A stretch of 64,000 bases of DNA from Bacillota bacterium (GTDB lineage: Bacteria > Bacillota_A > Clostridia > Lachnospirales > Lachnospiraceae), in the NCBI GenBank assembly GCA_023407175.1, contig JAEYMU010000053.1, forward strand, positions 806,001 through 870,000. The letters run 5' to 3'. The translations under genes and the position numbers were made by a program. Shown here piece after piece: positions 9,235 to 18,389 of this stretch. Position 1 is the first letter of the stretch, and each line of letters starts with the position of its first letter. Below the pieces are notes generated by a model. It was not told the DNA's origin. It saw only the letters and a list, made by a program, of their open reading frames with translations, and did not search any database.

Positions 9235-9726
9235 TCACTCACTAAACGCCTTCAGACATGACCAGGCCTCCAGCAGCCTATCCAGATTGCAGCCGGCATT
9301 GGCCGGGCTGGTTGAAAAAAGCCCCTGGCTTTCTATCTTCGTTACGGGATAGATATATCTTCGGTAAAGCCTGGTCGCTGTATTGCCGTTCGTAAAAATC
9401 CGTCTGATATCCGCTGTCCTTAAAATCTCCGACAGATCATTGGGTATCACATCCCGAATACTGCTGTCTGACGAACCGGTAATCTCACAGCTATGAATCA
9501 CATCCCAAACAGCGATATGATGCTTTAGCAAAAGCTCCTTTTTCTCCGCAATCGTATTTGGAAGCGGTTCCCCATAAATGGTGCTGATTACTCTCCAGAA
9601 GCGGTTCTGAGGATGGTGATAGAAGAACTCTCCTTCCCTGGATTTCACAGAAGGAAAGGAGCCAAGGATAAGGATTCGGGAGGCTTCATTATATAGCGGC
9701 GGAATGGGATGCGTAATTCTAGCCAT
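9235..9726 (-). CDS. DNA-deoxyinosine (hypoxanthine-DNA) glycosylase, UDG superfamily
   Basis: The 163-residue protein carries the family-6 UDG/HDG motifs GSFPSVKSRE...FFYHHPQNRFW (residues ~22-45) and STSPANA (~138-144). Members of this group remove deoxyinosine, and sometimes uracil, from DNA as the first step of base-excision repair. The length matches the family. GGAGG lies just upstream of the ATG. The stop of deoB is 15 bp away, so the two are probably co-transcribed, which pairs a purine-damage repair enzyme with nucleoside catabolism. Confidence 0.9.
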   Translation of the reverse strand: MARITHPIPPLYNEASRILILGSFPSVKSREGEFFYHHPQNRFWRVISTIYGEPLPNTIAEKKELLLKHHIAVWDVIHSCEITGSSDSSIRDVIPNDLSEILRTADIRRIFTNGNTATRLYRRYIYPVTKIESQGLFSTSPANAGCNLDRLLEAWSCLKAFSE

Positions 9727-9740
9727 GTAAGTATTCCTCC

Positions 9741-10916
9741 TTAGTTTAACAATTCCTTTAAAAAGGACATTCCTGCAGTCCTCTGATCAATTCCGAAGTA
9801 TTCCAGGAGAATTGCTGCAATATCGGCAAAGGTCTCCCTGGTTCCGAGGTTAACTCCCCTTCTGACATTCTCTCCGCAGGCGACGAAGGGAATATACTCT
9901 CTGGAATGGTCCGTCGAAGGAGTGGAAGGATCACAGCCATGGTCTGCTGTAATAATCAGAATATCCTCCTCCTGAAGCTTCGCAAGAATTCGGGGCAGCT
10001 GTTTATCAAAGTAGGTCAGGGCCTTCGCATAACCGTCCACATCATTACGATGGCCGTAAACCATATCAAAATCCACCAAATTGACAAAGCAAAGACCCTC
10101 GAAATCCCAGGACATACGTTCAATCAGCTTCTCTATGCCTTCTCCATTGTCATGGGTACGGACCGTATCCGTAAGTCCCTTTCCCGCAAAGATATCATAT
10201 ATTTTTCCTACCCCCAGTACGGATAGTCCCTTGTCCTTCATCTGATCCAGCATGGACAGGGGCGGCACCAGCGAGAAATCATGACGGTTGGCTGTACGTG
10301 CAAATTCGGGATAGGTACCGATAAAGGGTCTTGCGATGACGCGGCCGACTCCATGCTCTCCGGTTAAAATATTACGTGCAATCTCGCAGTAACGATAGAG
10401 CTCCTCTATCGGAACGACCTCCTCATGAGCCGCAATCTGAAATACACTGTCCGCCGAGGTATATACAATCAAGGCTCCTGTCTCCACATGTTCCTTACCG
10501 TAATCTTTAATTACCTCTGTGCCGGAATAGGGAAGATTGCAAAGCACCCTCCGCCCCGTCTTTTCCTCAAAGGCCTTTACGATCTCCCGCGGGAAACCCT
10601 TCGGGTAGGTAGGAAACGGTTGTTCCGAGATAATTCCTGCGATCTCCCAGTGCCCGGTGGTTGTATCCTTTCCCTTGGAGCGTTCCTTAAGCCTGCAAAC
10701 TGCCCCCTCATAGGAATTTCCGCTATATCCTTCGGAGAATTTCTCCTTCACTCCATCAATCTGAAATAAACCAAGCCTCTTCATTTCGGGCATATCAAAA
10801 TAGCTGCTTGTAGAAGCCGCATACAGAGTATGACTTCCCTCATCCCCATAAGCACCCGCATCTGGTAATTCTCCGACGCCAACACTGTCTAATACCACTA
10901 AAAATACACGCTTCAT
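9741..10916 (-). CDS. deoB: Phosphopentomutase
   Basis: The 391-residue enzyme interconverts ribose or deoxyribose 1- and 5-phosphates in nucleoside salvage. Alkaline-phosphatase-superfamily metal motifs are in order: [15 protein letters not shown] (residues ~7-21), the phospho-acceptor site [11 protein letters not shown] (~82-92) and [19 protein letters not shown] (~325-345). The length is typical. RpiB, which acts on the next metabolite, is encoded 12 kb away in this window. The gene is divergent from the PAP2 gene across a 235-bp spacer. Confidence 0.97.
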   Translation of the reverse strand: MKRVFLVVLDSVGVGELPDAGAYGDEGSHTLYAASTSSYFDMPEMKRLGLFQIDGVKEKFSEGYSGNSYEGAVCRLKERSKGKDTTTGHWEIAGIISEQPFPTYPKGFPREIVKAFEEKTGRRVLCNLPYSGTEVIKDYGKEHVETGALIVYTSADSVFQIAAHEEVVPIEELYRYCEIARNILTGEHGVGRVIARPFIGTYPEFARTANRHDFSLVPPLSMLDQMKDKGLSVLGVGKIYDIFAGKGLTDTVRTHDNGEGIEKLIERMSWDFEGLCFVNLVDFDMVYGHRNDVDGYAKALTYFDKQLPRILAKLQEEDILIITADHGCDPSTPSTDHSREYIPFVACGENVRRGVNLGTRETFADIAAILLEYFGIDQRTAGMSFLKELLN

Positions 10917-11046
10917 AAATTGCCCCTCTCTTATTCATATAAATGTAAATTCTTATCTGTTATTATCTTAGCTTATATTATAAATATTACCTGCGAATTT
11001 GTCCATTCCTTCATACGTATGTCATAGGCCTGCGCCGTGCATCCCG

Positions 11047-11073
11047 ATTATCGGAAAAAACATTTCCGATAAT
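11047..11073. promoter_or_regulatory. Perfect 11-bp inverted repeat in the deoB/PAP2 spacer
   Basis: ATTATCGGAAA (11047-11057) and TTTCCGATAAT (11063-11073) are exact complements around AAACA. The repeat ends four bases before the -35 box of the PAP2 promoter. It is also upstream of divergent deoB, so it is a candidate operator for either gene. It has no T tract that would make it a terminator. Confidence 0.5.
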
Positions 11074-11076
11074 ATA

Positions 11077-11105
11077 TTGTTATCATAATTATTCTATGCT
11101 ATAAT
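11077..11105 (+). promoter_or_regulatory. Sigma-A promoter of the PAP2 gene
   Basis: TTGTTA (11077-11082), a 17-base spacer and TATAAT (11100-11105) preceded by TGC, which adds an extended -10. Transcription would begin near 11112, leaving a 40-base leader. Confidence 0.75.
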
Positions 11106-11151
11106 TTACAGGGCTTGGGAATATTAATATCATCGTTGGGAGGTGAAATGT

Positions 11152-11838
11152 GTGAAAAGGAATAAGGCCAAAGAATTTTTATCAAATTATAAACACGGAC
11201 TTATCCTATCCTATTTTTTTGTATATCTGATCTGGTTTTATCTTCTTGAACACACAGTGACGATTAATTCAAAATTTACTGACATACACTGCAGGCTGGA
11301 TGATTTTATTCCCTTTAACGAGGTGTTTATCATTCCCTACTTTCTGTGGTTTGTATATATTTTTGTAACGGTAGCTTATTTTTTTCTGACTTCGAAGAAG
11401 GATTTTTACAAATGCTGTGCCTATCTTTTTACCGGAATGACGATCTGCCTGCTTATTTACACCATATTTCCAAACGGTCATCATCTAAGGGTCAATTTGA
11501 ATAATCTGGGTAGAAGTAATATATTCATTGACATGCTCTCCAACATCTACCGGATGGATACCGCCACGAACGTATTTCCAAGTATTCATGTATTTAATTC
11601 CGTTGGCGCGTTAATTGCAATCAATAAAAGTGAAAAGCTGCATCCTATCAAATGGCTGCAGGGGTTTGTACTGGTGCTTACCGTATTAATCTGCCTCTCA
11701 ACCGTATTTTTGAAGCAGCATTCGGTTCTGGATGTTATCGGTGGCCTGGGGCTTAATATTATCATGTATTTCATCGTGTATGTCCCTTCCTGGGTCAGGT
11801 TCACAAAGGATACCAAACAGGAGTTATCAAAAATATAA
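11152..11838 (+). CDS. PAP2-superfamily membrane phosphatase
   Basis: The 228-residue integral membrane protein has about five hydrophobic helices and the PAP2 motifs PSIHVFNSVGALI (residues ~140-152) and KQHSVLDVIGG (~190-200), giving the two catalytic histidines. The family removes phosphate from lipid phosphates, undecaprenyl diphosphate or phosphatidylglycerophosphate; the substrate here is unknown. I chose the GTG at 11152 because GGGAGG at 11138-11143 then has normal spacing. An upstream in-frame GTG at 11143 overlaps that ribosome site. Confidence 0.85.
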   Translation: MKRNKAKEFLSNYKHGLILSYFFVYLIWFYLLEHTVTINSKFTDIHCRLDDFIPFNEVFIIPYFLWFVYIFVTVAYFFLTSKKDFYKCCAYLFTGMTICLLIYTIFPNGHHLRVNLNNLGRSNIFIDMLSNIYRMDTATNVFPSIHVFNSVGALIAINKSEKLHPIKWLQGFVLVLTVLICLSTVFLKQHSVLDVIGGLGLNIIMYFIVYVPSWVRFTKDTKQELSKI

Positions 11839-11851
11839 AATATATGGGTTT

Positions 11852-11880
11852 AAAAAAGGCTGCAATCGGCAGCCTTTTTT
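11852..11880. terminator. Bidirectional intrinsic terminator
   Basis: AAAAAGGCTGC (11853-11863) pairs with GCAGCCTTTTTT (11869-11880) around a 5-base loop, with A and T runs on both sides. It closes the PAP2 gene on the plus strand and the convergent glycosyltransferase on the minus strand. Confidence 0.9.
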
Positions 11881-11918
11881 ATGCTCTGTTTTACGTCAAT
11901 TCCGGTACTTCTGTTCCA

Positions 11919-12935
11919 CTAATTGAAACCATATATCTTTTTCGTAATATTATAGCCCATCTCAATAATTCTGCGCCCGAATTTGCCGGGAAGGTTCATG
12001 CTTCTTCCAAGAATCTGTGAACGAATTCTTTTATAAAGCCTCTTATCGTAGTTTTTCAGATAATCCCATAAATCCTGCTTTTTTGCCAGGCTTTCCTCCG
12101 TTCCCTCCTTAATCAGGAATACAGTGCTGACCGTCATCATCATGGAAAGATATTTTACCATGTAATTTTGCAGCTTTTTACTCCTGATCTGAAAAATATC
12201 ATGGGACTCTATCATAATTTTTGTAATCTTAAGCTGCTGGTCAATTCTGCGTATCATAACCTGCTCATTCACCGACTGGTCCACTCTTCCGATGAAATAG
12301 CGGTATAAATTCACATCCATATAGTAAAGGGTTTTCACATAGGGCAGCGGCTGGTATACAAAAATATTATCCACATAGAAGGTATGCTTTGGCAGATGAA
12401 TTCCACAGCTTTTTAAAAGCTTGGTCCGGTAAATGGTGGAATGCATCAGAATATTCTGGCTCTGTTTAAAATGCATAATATCATCCCAGGTAAAAATCTG
12501 GTCCTTAGGCAGAGCCCAATTATAATTGATTACCTTCTTCTTTTTTGCATCTGCCTTCTCATAAACATAATTGGCCAAAAATAAATCCGGGCTGTTTCCA
12601 TCGGCAATCAGGTTTTTTAAAACCTCCATCACCTGACCGAGGGCGTCCTCGCTCACCCAGTCGTCACTGTCCACAACCTTAAAATACAGGCCGGTCGCAT
12701 ATAACAGACCGGTATTGACCGCCTCCCCGTGGCCGCCATTTTCCTGCCTGATCACCTTGATGATATTCGGGTAACTCATCTGGTATTCTTCCGCAATCTT
12801 TTGAGTATCATCCGTTGAACCATCGTTAACTATGATGATCTCCATCTCATCCCCCCCGGAAAGAAGGGTATCAATGGCATGGCTCATATATGCCGCTGAA
12901 TTATAGCAAGGTATTGCAACTGTAAGTAATTTCAT
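11919..12935 (-). CDS. Family 2 glycosyltransferase
   Basis: The 338-residue GT-A enzyme starts MKLLTVAIPCYNSAAYM and shows the nucleotide-sugar motifs EIIIVNDGSTDDT (residues ~30-42) and the metal-binding DSDDW (~90). It would move a sugar from a nucleotide donor to a cell-surface glycan or lipid acceptor. There is no membrane helix, but the C-terminus is basic (ILGRSMNLPGKFGRRIIEMG). The frame is open for 27 more codons upstream; I chose ATG 12933-12935 because the domain starts there and GGGGAA precedes it. The gene appears to stand alone. Confidence 0.85.
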   Translation of the reverse strand: MKLLTVAIPCYNSAAYMSHAIDTLLSGGDEMEIIIVNDGSTDDTQKIAEEYQMSYPNIIKVIRQENGGHGEAVNTGLLYATGLYFKVVDSDDWVSEDALGQVMEVLKNLIADGNSPDLFLANYVYEKADAKKKKVINYNWALPKDQIFTWDDIMHFKQSQNILMHSTIYRTKLLKSCGIHLPKHTFYVDNIFVYQPLPYVKTLYYMDVNLYRYFIGRVDQSVNEQVMIRRIDQQLKITKIMIESHDIFQIRSKKLQNYMVKYLSMMMTVSTVFLIKEGTEESLAKKQDLWDYLKNYDKRLYKRIRSQILGRSMNLPGKFGRRIIEMGYNITKKIYGFN

Positions 12936-13079
12936 GCTTTTCCCCATTTCTGCGCCGCTCATTTTGTCGTCTGCAAGATCATATTCGTCCCAGGTTTGTG
13001 GTTGCAGCGCAGACACAAACCTGCTTAAGATAATAAATAGACGAAATGCTTAATCCCTTCGTAATTCTTAAGAAGAGTG

Positions 13080-14195
13080 TCATACCAGATTCTCAGGATT
13101 TAAGCCCTCCAGCTCCTTTACCACAAAACGTCCATCCTTGCGGATCAGTACGTCATCAAAATATATCTCACCGCCGCCAAATTCGGGTGTCTGGATGCAT
13201 ACCAGATCCCAATGAATCGCGGAGCTGTTCCCATTCGGTGCCTCCGTATAGCAATTACCCGGTGTAAAATGGAAGGAACCCATAATCTTCTCATCAAACA
13301 GCGTATCCTTCATCGGCTTAAGGATATACGGATTTACACCGATTGCAAACTCTCCGACATGACGTGCTCCCTCATCGGTATTAAGTACCTGGTTAATCCG
13401 TGCTGTATCATTGGACGTAGCTTCCACAATTCTGCCGTTCTCAAACCGGAAGGATATATTCTCGAAGGTAAAGCCCTGGAATACAGCAGGCGTATTATAG
13501 GTCAGGGTTCCGTTAATCGAATCTCTGACTGGTGCTGTAAAAACCTCTCCGTCCGGTATGTTCCTGTCCCCGGCGCAGGGAATTGCAGGTATATTCTTGA
13601 TGGAAAATTCAAGATTTGTTCCGGGACCTACGATTTTCACCCTATCCGTTCGCTCCATATATTCCTTCAGGTTCTTCATGGCTTCGCCCATTTTGGAATA
13701 ATCCAGATTACATACCCGGAAATAGAAATCCTCAAAGGCTTCCACACTCATATTGGCTAACTGTGCCATTGCCGCGTTTGGATAACGAAGTACCACCCAT
13801 CTCGTTTTTTTGACACGGATATCGTGATGAACCGGGGTCTGATAATAGGTTTCATACAACCGCATTTTATCCCCAGGTACATCGGCAAGCTCTGCCACAT
13901 TATCCGCTCCCCGTATTGCCACATAGCAATCCATTCGATCCATCTCTGCCCCGTCAAACTTAGCCATCATCGACAGCTGCTCCTCCGTGCAGCTTAGTAA
14001 AACCTCCCGCTGCAGCGTTACATCAGTATAATGCACGAACGGAACACCTTCCGCTGCATATACCTCCTTCACCAGCTGCCTTGCAAGCTCCTTTGTCGCA
14101 GCTCCGATATAATGAATATATACCTTGTCGCCCTTTTTTACCTCCATTGAATAATTGACCAGATTATGGGCTAAAACTTTAATTCTTTCCTCCAT
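13080..14195 (-). CDS. M29-family aminopeptidase (AmpS/PepS-like)
   Basis: The 371-residue protein matches thermophilic aminopeptidase AmpS/AmpT: MEERIKVLAHNLVNYS at the N-terminus, the GTNLEFSI core, GEVFTAPV (metal-binding Glu) and SAIHWDLVC (metal-binding His-x-Asp) near the C-terminus. It releases N-terminal amino acids from peptides in the cytoplasm using two divalent metals. The start at 14195 is preferred over the ATG 12 bases upstream because GGAGG lies five bases before it. The protein is of normal length. Confidence 0.93.
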   Translation of the reverse strand: MEERIKVLAHNLVNYSMEVKKGDKVYIHYIGAATKELARQLVKEVYAAEGVPFVHYTDVTLQREVLLSCTEEQLSMMAKFDGAEMDRMDCYVAIRGADNVAELADVPGDKMRLYETYYQTPVHHDIRVKKTRWVVLRYPNAAMAQLANMSVEAFEDFYFRVCNLDYSKMGEAMKNLKEYMERTDRVKIVGPGTNLEFSIKNIPAIPCAGDRNIPDGEVFTAPVRDSINGTLTYNTPAVFQGFTFENISFRFENGRIVEATSNDTARINQVLNTDEGARHVGEFAIGVNPYILKPMKDTLFDEKIMGSFHFTPGNCYTEAPNGNSSAIHWDLVCIQTPEFGGGEIYFDDVLIRKDGRFVVKELEGLNPENLV

Positions 14196-14289
14196 GGTTA
14201 CCTCCATTCCTGCGCATATTCTATGGCACGGTTTACGGGCTTATGCGCATATATAAATTTTTCTTTATTACCTCTATCTCCTTAACCTC

Positions 14290-16845
14290 TTATTCCAGAT
14301 AGGACAAGAATATATTGCCGGCAGCCCCAAACATTGCCGTGGCATCCTGGATTCCCATCTTGCTCACTGTGGATTTAGCCGGATTTATAACCAGTATATT
14401 AAAGGTATCATAGCCATATATTACAACCGCATTTTCAGAATCCGTCATGGCTATCACAGGTCTGCCCTTGCAGATATAATAGAAGGCATCCTCAAGGGAT
14501 ATTCCGGTCAGCCGTACCGGCGTATGCTTCGAATAAGTCTTGAATTTCTCATAAGCCGAGCTTCCGGAGATATTAAGTGAATTCGTGGACACCTGTACTC
14601 CCTGATATTCCAGTACCAGCTTTAAGCAGGCTTCCACTGTATTCTCGGAAGAAGCTGTCCATTTCATATTCTCAAAGCGCGTTATCGTTCCAGTCGTGGT
14701 TTTTACTCCTCTTTCCCAAACCAATTGCCGGTTGCTGTTAAGGACTTCACCTATTCCCTGTCTGGCAATTACGATGGCATCCGCAGCATTTTCATAGGCT
14801 CCAGCTATTCCGCCCGTTACATAAGGGTAGTAATATATCTGCTTCATCCCTGCTTCGGTAAGCCGCACAGTAGGGTCCTGGTCGATTACAGTGTTGACCG
14901 TTGTTAATACCTTGGGCACTGCTTTCATCACAAAGCTGGAGGGAAGGGTCATATAATACTGCGTAAGCAGCTGATCCTCCGTTGTTCGGGAAGCAATATC
15001 CACATAGGCTGTTTCCTGCTTTTCCTGATTCATGATATTGTCATCCGAAGCCGGAAGATATGTGATGCGTCCCTCCTCCTCAACCTTTTTTACACGTTTT
15101 ATGTCTATTACATTATCCTTCACTGTAATTCCGGTAATATAATAATTCTCCGAGCCATAGTTTTTATTCTTTAATACTTTTTTATCGACAGAAGCAATAT
15201 TTACTGTGCTAAGCGGTACCAAAATACTGCCATCCACTAAGGAAATGATATTTCCGTCCTTTACAAATCCGTATATGATATTATTGTCTATCTTGCCCAG
15301 CAGCCGGATATTATATCCTTCCTTGGCACTGATGGTCTCCGTCTTTCCCGACTCCAGGTCCATGATATAAACGTTCTTGGATTTTGTCAGGTCCGCCTGG
15401 TCCTGCCACACAACATAGTTAATATCGGAAAGGACTACCACCTGGTCCTTATCCACTCCAGTGGCTATCTCCGATAATTTTCTGGTGATCAGATTGTAAG
15501 AATATATGGTATCATGCATCTGAATGTAGAAAACCTCGCTGGAATTTAAGTATGCCAGCTCACCCATATTTTCCTTAAGGGTCTGGTAAGGCTCCTCAAC
15601 CGGAATATATACCAGCTCCTCAATCCGCTGCTCCGCCCGGATATAACGGTATAAAATTACTGCTACCCGGCCCTCATACTGCCCCCGGTTCATATATCCG
15701 TAAACCAAAAAATCAATATTTCCCTCCGCATCCATGGTAAGGATACGGATATCATGCTGATCATAATAATCCCGCAGGTAATCCGGCTCATCCTGGCGAA
15801 AGGTAAATACCTTTGTAATTTTATTTTCCGAAAGATCATAAAAATATAAATCCTTATCCCTGACAAAGGCCAGCTTAGTCGCATCCGCACCAGCCTTGTA
15901 AGGAATTTCATAATCTGAGGTGATTCCCAATTTCAATTCGTTTTTTGCAACGTCTGCCAGCCCTACATCAAAAACCGACTCCATATATCTCTCATAATTT
16001 AAAAGGTACATCCGGTCGGCAGAATACCGGACACGGTAAAATTCTGTGACATGATAGCGCTCCGGAGTACCTTCGGCCTCGGCCTGGATATAGTAATCCA
16101 GCTCAATAGATGCCGTATCCGTATAGATTTCCTTTACGGTCGGTATGATGTCAGTCAACACAGTCGGAGTCAGGCCGCTCCAGCATACCAGATCAAAGCT
16201 GGAATTAATATTAACATAGGCAAGCGTCGTATTATCCGCGTCGTTCGAGGGCTCCAGATATTTTATGATGTCTTCGGCCTTATCCTTATTCAGGATGGTA
16301 TCATGGAAATACATGACAAAATCCAGCTTATCCTTTAAATGAGCTTCTTCATATATCTTTACTCTCTGGTAATAATAGATTTTCTCACTCTTGCTGGTAA
16401 TCAGGGTTATCTTAACCGCATATTCCTTATCCTTATCAAGCTGTGTATTCAGCTTGATTTTTGCTGTCTGATAATCCCCGCTGTCCTCAAATACACTGAC
16501 AGAATTGGTCTCTATTAATTCATTACCGACAAATTCACGCAGCTCATAATTTAGTTTCTTTATCTCCGGCCCATCCTTATCAAACTGCACTTCAAAGGTC
16601 TGGTCTTCGTCAAGTGGGGTCACTGCCTCCCAGAAGGTATTTGCTGCCAGACTGGTGCTATAGCCGTGCAGTCTGTTAACAATGCTGTCTCCGGTTTTTA
16701 TCGTAATCAAAGGAAAGGTTGCTGCTGTCATCTCAGTCGTATTATCAATGTCAAAAACAACCTCCTTGATATCCCGGCTGAAATAGTAAAGCGCCCCCGC
16801 AAATACTGCTATTAAAATAATTGCTCGATAGATATGTTTCAGCAT
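14290..16845 (-). CDS. Membrane-anchored protein with C39-peptidase-like C-terminus
   Basis: The 851-residue protein has one N-terminal helix (residues ~5-23) and then a large, probably extracytoplasmic part rich in beta repeats such as DKDLYFYDLSENKI and KNVYIMDLESGKT, suggesting a propeller-like domain (~320-560). The last ~125 residues resemble peptidase family C39 (NTVEACLKLVLEYQG, GRPVIAMT, NAVVIYGYD, VINP). A Cys is present but the expected His is Asn (ENAVVIYGYD), so peptidase activity is doubtful. GGAGGG precedes the ATG, which follows directly on a small ORF. I do not recognise a named family. It may bind peptides or wall fragments. Confidence 0.75.
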   Translation of the reverse strand: MLKHIYRAIILIAVFAGALYYFSRDIKEVVFDIDNTTEMTAATFPLITIKTGDSIVNRLHGYSTSLAANTFWEAVTPLDEDQTFEVQFDKDGPEIKKLNYELREFVGNELIETNSVSVFEDSGDYQTAKIKLNTQLDKDKEYAVKITLITSKSEKIYYYQRVKIYEEAHLKDKLDFVMYFHDTILNKDKAEDIIKYLEPSNDADNTTLAYVNINSSFDLVCWSGLTPTVLTDIIPTVKEIYTDTASIELDYYIQAEAEGTPERYHVTEFYRVRYSADRMYLLNYERYMESVFDVGLADVAKNELKLGITSDYEIPYKAGADATKLAFVRDKDLYFYDLSENKITKVFTFRQDEPDYLRDYYDQHDIRILTMDAEGNIDFLVYGYMNRGQYEGRVAVILYRYIRAEQRIEELVYIPVEEPYQTLKENMGELAYLNSSEVFYIQMHDTIYSYNLITRKLSEIATGVDKDQVVVLSDINYVVWQDQADLTKSKNVYIMDLESGKTETISAKEGYNIRLLGKIDNNIIYGFVKDGNIISLVDGSILVPLSTVNIASVDKKVLKNKNYGSENYYITGITVKDNVIDIKRVKKVEEEGRITYLPASDDNIMNQEKQETAYVDIASRTTEDQLLTQYYMTLPSSFVMKAVPKVLTTVNTVIDQDPTVRLTEAGMKQIYYYPYVTGGIAGAYENAADAIVIARQGIGEVLNSNRQLVWERGVKTTTGTITRFENMKWTASSENTVEACLKLVLEYQGVQVSTNSLNISGSSAYEKFKTYSKHTPVRLTGISLEDAFYYICKGRPVIAMTDSENAVVIYGYDTFNILVINPAKSTVSKMGIQDATAMFGAAGNIFLSYLE

Positions 16846-16986
16846 TTATCCCTCCATGGTACTCCGGTTTTGAGTACCATAATGCCCTGTCCTTTGGGCA
16901 CCATAGTATCCCGCCTTTGGAACACTGTAATACCAGTTGACTGATTTTTGTAGCTGCTTTGCGATATTATACGCCCATCGTTTCAT
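16846..16986 (-). CDS. Possible 46-residue basic small ORF
   Basis: ATG 16984-16986 opens a 46-codon frame whose TAA immediately abuts the ATG of the 851-residue gene and whose start overlaps the last 20 bases of the methyltransferase gene. The product (MKRWAYNIAKQLQKS...GYYGAQRTGHYGTQ) is basic and ends in a short GYYG/GHYG repeat. The stop-start abutment suggests translational coupling. There is no convincing ribosome site and no recognisable homologue, so this may be only a leader frame. Confidence 0.3.
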   Translation of the reverse strand: MKRWAYNIAKQLQKSVNWYYSVPKAGYYGAQRTGHYGTQNRSTMEG

Positions 16987-18190
16987 CGGCTTGTGTTTGT
17001 CCGCCCTCGAATAAATGAAAAAGACACGGGGATACCCCAAGAAAATCCATGCATTTTTTCAGCTGCATATCTTCTTTCGCCGATTCCCCGGAGGACCTTT
17101 TCACAGCGCGGATTAAGATATTCTTTGGTGTATGTTCCAGTTCAATGAATTCCAGCAATTGTGTCCGATAGCCTTGGGTTTCCAAAAGCTCTGCCCGAAG
17201 TGCATCCGTAATCAAAGCTGCCATTCTTTCTTTTACAATTCCATATTTCAATACCGGCTTTAATATCTCATTTTGCAGCTGCTTGTTCAGCTCATGCTGA
17301 CAACAGGGTACCGACAGGATTACCTTAGCCCCCCAAGCCACTGCCTTATGAAGGGCAAAGTCTGTCGCAGTATCACAGGCATGTAGCGTCACCACCATAT
17401 CTACCGCATTTATCCCTTCATAGGAGGCAATATCCCCTTCATAGAAATGAAGCTTATCATATCCGTATTTTCTGCCTAATTCATTACATTTTTTAATAAC
17501 CTCTGATTTTAAATCCAGACCTATGACCCTGATCGAATAACCCTTCCGTATCTTCAAGTAATAATACATGGCAAAGGTAAGGTAAGACTTACCGCATCCA
17601 AAATCAAGGATAGTCAGCTCCTTATCCTTTTCTAAGTATGGCAGGATGTCCTCTATATATTCAAGGAACCGGTTAATCTGTCTGAATTTATCAGACATTG
17701 CCTTTATCACATAACCTTCCTTGGACATTACCCCCAGATCTACCAGAAAAGGAAGTGCTTCTCCTTCCTTGAGGATATAGTTTTTAACCCTGTTATGCAG
17801 ATATTGCTCGGAGGGTTCCAAAGAAGCCCCGGAAGCTTCGGGCTGTCTATTCTCTTTGATTGTATTTCTTGCTTTGTTTATTACGGTCACTTTCCCTTTT
17901 TTACTGATTAGCAAGGTTACCGTGCCCTGGCTGGTCACAAGCTCTGCCTGCCGGAATAAACCCTCGAACCAATCGGGCAGCTTGGCAATCAATTCATTTT
18001 TCTGATAATTTGTATGAAAAACCTGATTTCCAATATATTCACAGGCCTGATAATACAGCTCACCCTTCAGCAGGACCGGGCGGAGCTTTATTTTTGCTAT
18101 TCTCTCCTTATCTGTGGAATTGCTAAACACGGCACTGACCAGTTTTTCATTCATTGTATCCTCAAAGGTTTTTATAATTACCTGATCCAT
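16967..18190 (-). CDS. SAM-dependent methyltransferase (METTL25/RRNAD1-like)
   Basis: The 407-residue protein has a poorly conserved N-terminal part (~1-170) and a Rossmann methyltransferase domain with motif I ILDFGCGKSYLTFAM (~195-209), an acidic motif II VIGLDLKSEV (~220) and TLHACDTATDFAL (~270). The ACD...A form and the later VPCCQHEL are typical of the METTL25/RRNAD1-related class found across Firmicutes. The substrate is unknown. The 3' end overlaps a small ORF leading into the 851-residue gene, so the three may be one transcript. Confidence 0.8.
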   Translation of the reverse strand: MDQVIIKTFEDTMNEKLVSAVFSNSTDKERIAKIKLRPVLLKGELYYQACEYIGNQVFHTNYQKNELIAKLPDWFEGLFRQAELVTSQGTVTLLISKKGKVTVINKARNTIKENRQPEASGASLEPSEQYLHNRVKNYILKEGEALPFLVDLGVMSKEGYVIKAMSDKFRQINRFLEYIEDILPYLEKDKELTILDFGCGKSYLTFAMYYYLKIRKGYSIRVIGLDLKSEVIKKCNELGRKYGYDKLHFYEGDIASYEGINAVDMVVTLHACDTATDFALHKAVAWGAKVILSVPCCQHELNKQLQNEILKPVLKYGIVKERMAALITDALRAELLETQGYRTQLLEFIELEHTPKNILIRAVKRSSGESAKEDMQLKKCMDFLGVSPCLFHLFEGGQTQADETMGV

Positions 18191-18389
18191 TTTCTTTATC
18201 CATTCTCATCTTTTTTCAATTCACAAATATTGGTATTTATATAATGCATTCATTTTATATTTTAATGTCTTTTCCCGGATAGTACAACCAATTTATTATG
18301 AATTTTATCTTAATATTTGACCGGCCCCTAATTTCACAAACCATGTATTATCTGCATATATTAATACCAAAAAGCTTAGGAGTACTTAT

